From Brucella tritici (GTDB taxonomy: Bacteria; Pseudomonadota; Alphaproteobacteria; Rhizobiales; Rhizobiaceae): a DNA stretch of 64,000 nt. Positions 57,459 through 64,000 of this stretch are shown piece after piece; the first letter of the stretch is position 1, and the number at the start of each line of letters is the position of its first letter. Position numbers and translations under genes: made by a program. Location of the stretch: assembly GCF_902825325.1 (NCBI RefSeq), contig NZ_CADEAR010000005.1, positions 186,001 through 250,000 of the forward strand, read 5' to 3'. The notes beneath the pieces are model-generated. The model was not told the DNA's origin. It ran no database searches and saw nothing but the letters and a program-made list of their open reading frames with translations.

Positions 57459-58714
57459 GTTATTTTAAAAAGTCTTTTCTCCTGCGGCGCCGGATAGATT
57501 CCTGGGTGCTCGGGATAGCGTCGGCCGCGATGCCCATTCGCATCGGTTTTGGACCGCTGATACTTTTCGTCTTTTCATGCATCGGCATTTATCTTGCCTG
57601 CGGACGTCACGCGACGACACGTATGTTCGCTAAAAAATTCTATCTTTTCATCGTCTTATATGCTGTATGGTCGTTGGGCTTGATCCTGTTTCGAGGCGAA
57701 CCCTTCCACGATAACCGGCAGATCGGCTATACTCTGCTAATTGCCATTTTCGCTTTTGCTGGTTCGGGGATGGTGCTCGTTCGCGATCCGTTGCGAGCTT
57801 ATGTTCTCGGCGCGCGGGTTGGAACGTTGCTTGCCGTGGTCATCGCGCTTTATCTCGCTGTGACCAATGGCGGCCGTATTGGTGTCGGCGGCAATCAGGC
57901 AGTCTTTGCATTCGTTGCAGCAGTGGCGGCGATCTCGGCTGCAGTCCCCCTGCGCAATGCCTCCCGATATTTGCCGAACGGCCCACATTGGCTGGTTTTG
58001 GGGTTCACTGCGGTTTTAACTTCTGAAACACGAGCAGTCATTGTGGTCTTGCCGATATTTGCGGCCATAGAAATTCTTATTTTCCTAAGGCGTTTCAGCA
58101 TCCGGCAACAGGGAGCGGCTTATGCGATACTGTTCGCAGCAATAGCGGCTCTCGTCGTTGTCGGACCGGTTGGCGATATTATCTCCAAACGGTTCGCGGG
58201 TATGGTGGAATATTATCACAGCGGCAACAGTTCCAACTGGAACGATAAAGTGTCTGCCGATATCCGTGAGGTCATGTGGACGAGCGCGTCCCATGTCATC
58301 AAAACTCACCCTTTCACAGGAGTCGGCTCCTATTCGAAGATGGATTTCGTGAAGGCTGAGGCTGGTGACAAGGCTCCAATGTTGGAAGGCTTCCGTCATG
58401 TCCATAACACGATTCTTGATGAGTTGCTGAACGACGGGATTGTCGGCCTTATCTTTATGGCGTGTGCATTTATCTCGATCTTTGTCTATCTGTGGCGTAC
58501 AGCCGATAGCTGGGCGATGCGACGAGCATTGATTTACTTCGCGGCAGTGTGCGGCAGCTACGGAATGCTGCACAATCCGCTTTTGCACGAGGTGACCATC
58601 GCCTCGACTATGTTCTTCCTCGCAGCACTGAATGCGGCTGCATCGCGGCGAATGATGGCCGTGCGCCGCGCAGGTCTCATCTCGTATATTTTTGGAAAGA
58701 AATCAGCCGCATGA
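57455..58714 (+). CDS. O-antigen ligase/polymerase-like membrane protein
   Basis: The 419-residue protein has about ten to twelve membrane helices and a large periplasmic loop (about 255-330) with HPFTGVGSYSKMDFVKAEAG and HVHNTILDELLNDGIVGLI, the conserved HNT-containing loop of the Wzy/WaaL (O-antigen ligase) superfamily. It probably joins a polysaccharide to its acceptor, or polymerises it. It uses a TTG start at 57455 that overlaps the GT25 stop. It overlaps the epimerase by four bases. Confidence 0.85.
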   Translation: MSYFKKSFLLRRRIDSWVLGIASAAMPIRIGFGPLILFVFSCIGIYLACGRHATTRMFAKKFYLFIVLYAVWSLGLILFRGEPFHDNRQIGYTLLIAIFAFAGSGMVLVRDPLRAYVLGARVGTLLAVVIALYLAVTNGGRIGVGGNQAVFAFVAAVAAISAAVPLRNASRYLPNGPHWLVLGFTAVLTSETRAVIVVLPIFAAIEILIFLRRFSIRQQGAAYAILFAAIAALVVVGPVGDIISKRFAGMVEYYHSGNSSNWNDKVSADIREVMWTSASHVIKTHPFTGVGSYSKMDFVKAEAGDKAPMLEGFRHVHNTILDELLNDGIVGLIFMACAFISIFVYLWRTADSWAMRRALIYFAAVCGSYGMLHNPLLHEVTIASTMFFLAALNAAASRRMMAVRRAGLISYIFGKKSAA

Positions 58715-59688
58715 AAGCCATTGTAACGGGCGCAGCCGGATTTATCGGGTTCCACACGGCGCAACGACTGCTGGATGAAGGCTGGCAGGTCATCGGCATA
58801 GACAATGTGAACGACTATTATCCGGTTGCCTTGAAAGAAACCCGGCTCTCCAAACTTCATATGAGGGATGGTTTCAGGTTTTCGAAGGCGGATATTTCCG
58901 ATGCAGAAGCGTTCAATGCGGCGATCGGCGCTGATCGGGATGCAGATATCATCGTGCATCTGGCAGCACAGGCGGGTGTGCGATACTCCATTGAGAACCC
59001 CACCGTCTATATCTCCGCTAATGTGCAGGGACAGGTGACAGTCTTCGAAACCGCGCTGAGACTGGATAAGCGACCGCCTGTTGTCTATGCCAGCTCATCG
59101 TCGGTTTATGGCGCGAATGAAAAGGTGCCTTTCTCCGAAAGCGATCCTGTCGATCATCCCGTCTCGATCTATGCCGCGACAAAGCGTTCGGGCGAATTAT
59201 TGGCCTACTCCTACCGTCACGTGCACCAGCTCCACTCTGCGGGCTTGCGCTTCTTTACCGTCTACGGTCCTTACGGGCGTCCTGACATGGCGCCATGGCT
59301 GTTCACGTCCGCGATCCTCAAGGGTGAGCCGATTCGGGTGTTCAATAATGGTGAGATGCAGCGGGACTTCACCTTCGTGGACGATATCGTCAGCGGTGTA
59401 GTCGGTGCGGTACGGCGCATACTCGACAAACCGGAAGATACCGCACCTGTTTATAATCTTGGCAACAACCGGCCCGTAATGCTGAACGATTTCATTGCTG
59501 CAATCGAGAAAGCGACGGGCAAGGAAGCGATCCGTAAGCTGGAACCTATGCCAGCTGCCGACGTGCCGCGCACCTATGCTGACATCACTCTTGCTGCTGG
59601 CGATCTTGGCTTTAGCCCGAAAACGACACTCGATCAGGGGATTCCTTTGTTTGTCGAGTGGTTTCGCGGCTATAATGGAGCGCGATGA
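58711..59688 (+). CDS. NAD-dependent sugar epimerase (UDP-glucuronate 4-epimerase-like)
   Basis: The 325-residue extended SDR has VTGAAGFIGFHTAQRL near 5-20 for NAD binding, the catalytic Ser in YASSSSVYGANEK and Tyr/Lys in SIYAATKRSGELLA. The pattern NDYYPVALKETRL near residues 35-47 and VYGPYGRPDMAPW fit UDP-glucuronate/galacturonate epimerases. It would make a uronic acid precursor for the polysaccharide of the two upstream genes. The ATG at 58711 overlaps the ligase stop; it overlaps the next gene by four bases. Confidence 0.9.
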   Translation: MKAIVTGAAGFIGFHTAQRLLDEGWQVIGIDNVNDYYPVALKETRLSKLHMRDGFRFSKADISDAEAFNAAIGADRDADIIVHLAAQAGVRYSIENPTVYISANVQGQVTVFETALRLDKRPPVVYASSSSVYGANEKVPFSESDPVDHPVSIYAATKRSGELLAYSYRHVHQLHSAGLRFFTVYGPYGRPDMAPWLFTSAILKGEPIRVFNNGEMQRDFTFVDDIVSGVVGAVRRILDKPEDTAPVYNLGNNRPVMLNDFIAAIEKATGKEAIRKLEPMPAADVPRTYADITLAAGDLGFSPKTTLDQGIPLFVEWFRGYNGAR

Positions 59689-60212
59689 GCGAACCAACAT
59701 CCAGACGCGGCTTCAGGCCGCTGGCAGACATGGCTTCGGGTCTGGTGGACCCGATGCTGCAAAAGCGTGCCGGTATCAATCTCGCCTTGCTTCAGTCGTG
59801 GGAAGATATTGTCGGGCCTGCCATCGGTGCAACGTCACGTCCGCTGCGCATTATCTGGCCGCGCCGTCTGCATGAGGACGATCCGTTTTCACCAGCAACG
59901 CTGATTATCGCCTGCGAAGGCTTCGCTGCCTTGCAAGTCCAGCATGAAACAGGGGAAATTATCAGTCGTATTAATGGCTTTCTCGGCTTCTCCGCAGTCG
60001 GGCGCATTCGCATCGAACAGAAGCCACCAGTCATTCCAGCCAAGCGTCGGATAAAGAGGCTGGCGCCGCTTGGGCCTGCCGAAGAACGCCGCATCGACAA
60101 GGCCACGGACGGTATCGAAGATGACGCGCTTCGCGCAGCACTGGCACGTCTTGGCAAGAACATTCTCGCAGAGAAGCGGACAATCGGTCGAAAAGACGGT
60201 AAGGACAGCTGA
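59685..60212 (+). CDS. DUF721-family protein (DciA-like)
   Basis: The 175-residue basic protein has RPLADMASGLVDPMLQKRAG and the DUF721 core LLQSWEDIVGPAIGATSRPL, then LIIACEGFAALQVQHETGEI. DUF721 includes DciA, a loader-like partner of DnaB in bacteria without DnaC. It begins inside the epimerase stop codon region (ATGA overlap), although in other Rhizobiales it usually pairs with the DsbA-like and smc genes that follow here. Confidence 0.82.
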   Translation: MSEPTSRRGFRPLADMASGLVDPMLQKRAGINLALLQSWEDIVGPAIGATSRPLRIIWPRRLHEDDPFSPATLIIACEGFAALQVQHETGEIISRINGFLGFSAVGRIRIEQKPPVIPAKRRIKRLAPLGPAEERRIDKATDGIEDDALRAALARLGKNILAEKRTIGRKDGKDS

Positions 60213-60399
60213 ATTCGGCCTGCTGCCATAAAATTGATGCAAGCTTTCAGCAGTTTGAACTTGGCACCCCAATTGATTGTCGCAAATATGAAGACAAAAA
60301 ACGCAAGGCGCTGACTTTCATGTGAACGCTGCGGGTCTAGCGAAGTGCGATCTGCCGCTTTAGATTGTATGTCGAAGTCAACTATTGAAACAGGACTGG

Positions 60400-61062
60400 A
60401 TGATTCGGATGCCTGCAGCGTTTAATCGCAGACACGTTATTTCTCTTGCCGGAGCAGCGGCTGCCGGGCTGGCGTTTGCCGGTGGCGCGAATGCGCAGCA
60501 GCGCGATCCTGAAGGCACCGTTGATGCGGCCAAGATTGCCGAACCCGGCAAGCTCAAGGATATGGTCTATGGCAAGGCTGACGCGCCGGTCACCATCGTT
60601 GAATATGCATCGCTGACCTGCCCACATTGCGCAGATTTTACGATCAACACATTCCCGAAAATCAAGGAAAAATATATCGATACGGGCAAAGCACGGCTCA
60701 TCTTCCGTGAGTTCCCGTTCGATCCGCGCGCGACTGCCGCTTTCATGCTGGCGCGCTGCGCACCGGAAGACCGTTATTTCCCGATGGTCGACGTTTTCTT
60801 CAAGCAGCAGCAGCAGTGGGCAACCGCCGAAGACGGTGAGGCAGCTCTCCTGCAAATTGCAAAACTTGCCGGTTTTACACAGGAGTCCTTCAAGGCTTGC
60901 TTGACGAACCAGCAAGTTCTCGATGATGTGAGAGCAACGATGGAGCGTGGGTCGAAGGATTTCGGTGTGAATGCAACGCCGACTTTCTTCATTAACGGAC
61001 AAAAATACGCTGGAGCGCTTTCGGTTGACGAAATGTCGGCAATCATCGACAAGCTTCTCTGA
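60400..61062 (+). CDS. DsbA-family thiol:disulfide protein with export signal
   Basis: The 220-residue protein has a twin-arginine-like signal (FNRRHVISLAGAAAAG, about 8-23, cleavage near ANAQQ) and a thioredoxin fold with CPHC in SLTCPHCADFT (C74, C77). NATPTFFINGQKYAGALS carries the conserved cis-Pro. It should oxidise or isomerise exported proteins in the periplasm. ATG 60400 or 60409 may be the start. The 187 bases before it hold no other gene. Confidence 0.9.
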   Translation: MIRMPAAFNRRHVISLAGAAAAGLAFAGGANAQQRDPEGTVDAAKIAEPGKLKDMVYGKADAPVTIVEYASLTCPHCADFTINTFPKIKEKYIDTGKARLIFREFPFDPRATAAFMLARCAPEDRYFPMVDVFFKQQQQWATAEDGEAALLQIAKLAGFTQESFKACLTNQQVLDDVRATMERGSKDFGVNATPTFFINGQKYAGALSVDEMSAIIDKLL

Positions 61063-61078
61063 TCCGTTTTTCAGATCG

Positions 61079-61108
61079 AAAAGCGGGCGCTTCTCTGCGC
61101 CCGCTTTT
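61079..61108 (+). terminator. Intrinsic terminator after the DsbA-like gene
   Basis: AAAAGCGGGCGC (61079-61090) pairs perfectly with GCGCCCGCTTTT (61097-61108), followed by TGCGTTTTTG. Confidence 0.88.
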
Positions 61109-61123
61109 TGCGTTTTTGAGATA

Positions 61124-61175
61124 GGGCATTTCCAGCAAAATTGCGAAGCGGTTTTGCGTGGGATAATGCGTACAA
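61124..61175. repeat. Dispersed palindromic repeat upstream of smc
   Basis: GGGCATTTCCAGCAAAATTG followed by CGAAGCGGTTTTGCG and GATAATGCG matches the second repeat class seen at about 36495-36538. Confidence 0.6.
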
Positions 61176-61245
61176 ACAATGAGCAGGAGCGGTTCCAGTA
61201 CCCAGTTTTAACAGGCACCGCTCTCGCTGCAGGAGGGGCATTCTG

Positions 61246-64000
61246 ATGCGCTTCTCCAAGCTGCGCCTTGTTGGTTTCAAATCCTTCGTCGAGCCCATGG
61301 AGTTCGTCATCGAAGGCGGGCTGACCGGCGTTGTCGGCCCAAATGGCTGCGGCAAATCCAATCTGGTCGAAGCGTTGCGCTGGGTGATGGGTGAAAACTC
61401 ATACAAGAACATGCGCGCCTCCGGCATGGACGATGTGATCTTTTCCGGCTCGGCCACGCGGCCCGCGCGCAATACTGCGGAAGTCACGCTTTTTCTCGAC
61501 AATTCCGACCGCACTGCGCCTGCCGCTTACAATGATGCGGACGAATTGCAGGTCTCTCGCCGTATCGAACGGGAATCCGGGTCGGTCTATCGCATCAATG
61601 GCAAGGAAGCGCGTGCCAAGGATGTGCAGCTTCTCTTTGCGGACCAGTCCACCGGCGCACGTTCGCCCTCCATGGTCGGGCAGGGGCGCATTGGCGAGCT
61701 TATTCAGGCAAAGCCGCAAGCCCGTCGTGCGCTTCTGGAAGAAGCGGCTGGCATCTCCGGCCTGCATACGCGCCGTCATGAGGCCGAGCTGCGCTTGCGT
61801 GCTGCTGAAACCAATCTCGAGCGTTTGGACGATGTGGTTGGCGAGCTTGGAAGCCAGATCGAAAGTCTGAAACGTCAGGCGCGTCAGGCAAACCGCTTCA
61901 AGGCACTTTCCGCAGATATTCGCCGGGCGGAAGCCGCACTTCTGCATTTGCGCTGGTCGCAGGCAAAGATGCAGGAAGGCGAGGCGCAAAGCGCCCTGGC
62001 GCAGGCAACCTCGGCTGTCGGTGACATGGCGCAAGCCCAGATGAACGCGGCGAAAGTACAGGCGGTCGGCGCACACAAACTGCCCGAACTGCGTGAGGCT
62101 GAAGCGAAAGCCGCGGCTGCATTGCAGCGCCTTTCCATTGCCAGAACGCAGCTTGATGAGGAAGGCGAACGTCTTCGTGCCCGTCGGGCAGAGTTGATAA
62201 AGCGTCTTGAGCAGCTTTCCGCCGACATCGCGCGCGAAGAAGAAATGATGCGTGAGAACGCCGACATTCTGGCGCGTCTCGATGACGAAGAACAGGAACT
62301 GATCGCTTCCGCTGAAGAATCCGGCGAGCGCGATCAGGAACTGCATGCACTGTTTGAGGAAGCGGAAGTTCAATTGCAGGACAGCGAGAGCGCTTTGTCC
62401 CGCGTGACGGCCGAACGTGCCGAAGCTGCCGCAGAGCGTGTGCAGATCGAACGTGTATTGAAGGAAACACGTGATCGTCGTGACCGTCTTTCTGTCCAGA
62501 TGGAAGCGATCGAGCGCGACATCGCTGCTGTCGCGGAACAGATCGGTGGCCTGTTCGATCCGGCGGAAAAGCGCATCGTAGTCGATCGCTGTGCGGAAGA
62601 ACTGGCATCCGCTGAGGAACTGGTCGCAAGCGCGGAAGAGCTCGTTGCAAGCGCGCGCGAAGCGGAAGCCGCCAGCCGCCAACCTTTGAGCGAGGCGCGT
62701 ACCGAACTGAATCGCATCGAAACGGAAGCGCAGACGTTGGCCCGCATTCTGAATGCTGGTGAAACAGGGCAATTCCCGCCAGTGGTGGAAGAACTGCGTG
62801 TTGAGAAAGGCTATGAAGTAGCACTTGGTGCGGCACTCGGTGAAGATCTTGACGCGGCCAGCGATGAACATGCACCGGTCTACTGGGCTTACAATCCCGC
62901 AGCCAATGCCGATCCCGCTCTGCCCGACGGCGTGACACCCTTGGATCGGCTGGTAGAAGGGCCGCAGCAATTACGCCGTAGGCTGGCACAGGTCGGCGTT
63001 GTCTCGGAAAGTGAAGGCAAGCGCCTGCAGGCCATGTTGCGGCCCGGCCAGCGGCTCGTCAGCAAGACCGGAGCGCTCTGGCGCTGGGATGGCTATACGG
63101 CAAGCGCTGATGCGCCGACCCCGACAGCTCAGCGACTGGCACAAAAAAACCGGTTGGTGGAACTCGAACAGGAAGCGATTGCCGCGCGCAAACGTGCCGA
63201 GCAGGCTGAGCAGGATGTGCAGCGAACCGAAGCAGGCGTCCGCAAGGCCGTCGAACAGGAACGTGTCGCGCGCGATCAATGGCGTGCCAACCAGCGCAAG
63301 CTTGATGAAGCGCGTGAGGCTCTCGCGGCTGCGGAGCGTGCAGCAGGCCAATTGGCAACACGCCGTGCCGGTCTGGAAGACAGCAAGGCGCATCTGGAAG
63401 AAAATCTCGAAGAAGCGCAGATCCGTGTCACGGAAGCCGAAGAGCGGCTTGGCGAAATGCCGGATATCGATGCGATTGGCGAACGCCTTGCCGCATTGAG
63501 CAGCGAAGTCATGTCGGACCGCACGGCTTTGGCAGAAGCGCGCGCCGCCTATGAGGGGCTGCGGCGCGAGGCTGATGCTCGCAAACGGCGGCTGGAAATG
63601 ATTGCGCTGGAGCGTCGCAACTGGAAATCCCGCGCCGAAAATGCTGACCGACATATTGCTGCTTTGAATGATCGCCGTGCGGAAACGGCGGATGAGGCCG
63701 AGGCCCTTGCGGAAGCGCCTGACGAAATCGAGAACCGCCGCCGGGCACTGTTGAACGAGCTTTCGCAGGCCGATGCCCTTCGGAAACAGGCTGGCGATAT
63801 TCTGGCCGAGGCTGAGGCTGCGCAGGCGGAACTCGATAAGACGGCGACCCTTGCCATCCAGCAACTGGCTGCAAGTCGCGAACAGCGTGCGCGTGCCGAA
63901 GAACGTCTTGCAGCGGCAGAAGAACGACGCAAGGATGCTGAAGCCCGGATCGCCGAAGCACTGAACTGCCCACCGCACGAGGCTATTCGCCAGACGGGTT
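61246..64000 (+). CDS. smc: Chromosome segregation protein SMC (3' truncated by window)
   Basis: About 918 codons of the gene are present. The N-terminal ATPase half has FKSFVEPMEFVIEGGLTGVV followed by the Walker A GPNGCGKSN (about 31-39). After about residue 160 come long coiled coils rich in Glu, Ala, Arg and Gln, broken by a hinge at about 500-590 (QFPPVVEELRVEKGYEVALG). SMC with ScpAB loads on DNA and organises the chromosome. The signature motif and Walker B of the C-terminal half lie outside. AGGAGG precedes the ATG. Confidence 0.96.
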   Translation, partial: MRFSKLRLVGFKSFVEPMEFVIEGGLTGVVGPNGCGKSNLVEALRWVMGENSYKNMRASGMDDVIFSGSATRPARNTAEVTLFLDNSDRTAPAAYNDADELQVSRRIERESGSVYRINGKEARAKDVQLLFADQSTGARSPSMVGQGRIGELIQAKPQARRALLEEAAGISGLHTRRHEAELRLRAAETNLERLDDVVGELGSQIESLKRQARQANRFKALSADIRRAEAALLHLRWSQAKMQEGEAQSALAQATSAVGDMAQAQMNAAKVQAVGAHKLPELREAEAKAAAALQRLSIARTQLDEEGERLRARRAELIKRLEQLSADIAREEEMMRENADILARLDDEEQELIASAEESGERDQELHALFEEAEVQLQDSESALSRVTAERAEAAAERVQIERVLKETRDRRDRLSVQMEAIERDIAAVAEQIGGLFDPAEKRIVVDRCAEELASAEELVASAEELVASAREAEAASRQPLSEARTELNRIETEAQTLARILNAGETGQFPPVVEELRVEKGYEVALGAALGEDLDAASDEHAPVYWAYNPAANADPALPDGVTPLDRLVEGPQQLRRRLAQVGVVSESEGKRLQAMLRPGQRLVSKTGALWRWDGYTASADAPTPTAQRLAQKNRLVELEQEAIAARKRAEQAEQDVQRTEAGVRKAVEQERVARDQWRANQRKLDEAREALAAAERAAGQLATRRAGLEDSKAHLEENLEEAQIRVTEAEERLGEMPDIDAIGERLAALSSEVMSDRTALAEARAAYEGLRREADARKRRLEMIALERRNWKSRAENADRHIAALNDRRAETADEAEALAEAPDEIENRRRALLNELSQADALRKQAGDILAEAEAAQAELDKTATLAIQQLAASREQRARAEERLAAAEERRKDAEARIAEALNCPPHEAIRQTG

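Noticed and set aside
61399-62970. 523-codon open frame antisense to smc
   Set aside because: Cys/Phe/Arg-rich translation without motifs; smc on the plus strand is certain from its Walker A.

Overview
The window looks like chromosome I of a Brucellaceae alphaproteobacterium (Brucella in the broad sense, including Ochrobactrum). Evidence: the gene order fabD-fabG-acpP-fabF-mltG-yicC-gmk, the long aa3 oxidase cluster coxB-ctaD-ctaB-ctaG-ctaE-DUF983-surf1-ispH-thrB-rnhA, a CcrM methyltransferase with CtrA-like boxes upstream, an IalB-family protein, octamer repeats of the AGGGCAGT type used in Brucella HOOF-print typing, and many Rhizobiales intergenic palindromes (cores like CCGAAAAG..CTTTTCGG). 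No tRNA, rRNA or CRISPR array was seen. Assignments come from reading the sequence and family knowledge; no database search was run.

Layout. 1-5.9 kb: end of a LysM protein, a cysteine-rich ArsR regulator with a palindromic operator over its start codon, an Atm1-type ABC exporter, psd-pssA (phosphatidylethanolamine synthesis), a P-loop ATPase and an SDR. 5.9-15.6 kb, minus strand: purF, cvpA, radA, dnaB, cfa, then rplI-DUF2232-rpsR-rpsF. 16-23.7 kb, plus strand: fatty-acid elongation genes, mltG, yicC, gmk and a hexapeptide acetyltransferase. 23.7-26.5 kb, minus strand: a barstar-like protein with a tiny membrane protein, tldD behind a strong hairpin, and ialB. 26.9-36.4 kb: cytochrome oxidase structural and assembly genes (including farnesyltransferase, Cox11 and SURF1), then ispH, thrB and rnhA. 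36.5-48.6 kb: peroxiredoxin, DsbD-like protein, yqgE, a membrane phosphodiesterase with a degenerate GGDEF domain, GNAT, M16 peptidase, thrC, a lipoprotein, and an AT-rich islet with a nucleotidyltransferase-fold gene. 48.6-52 kb: ClC channel and ccrM. 52.16-54.84 kb: a mobile island bounded by IS630-family ends. 54.8-64 kb: HAD hydrolase, mutY, a three-gene surface-polysaccharide cluster, a DUF721 protein, a DsbA-like protein and the start of smc.

Most of the window is conserved housekeeping sequence. The accessory signals are (i) the IS630-bounded island with a second, diverged copy of the same nucleotidyltransferase family found in the AT-rich islet 6 kb away, preceded by a pair of 29-30 bp TTATAAG..CTTATAA elements; (ii) a 14-bp stem plus five Ts directly abutting the tldD start codon; (iii) two octamer-repeat loci; and (iv) the ArsR/Atm1 pair with its operator. 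The best candidate for an undescribed system is the solitary nucleotidyltransferase module.
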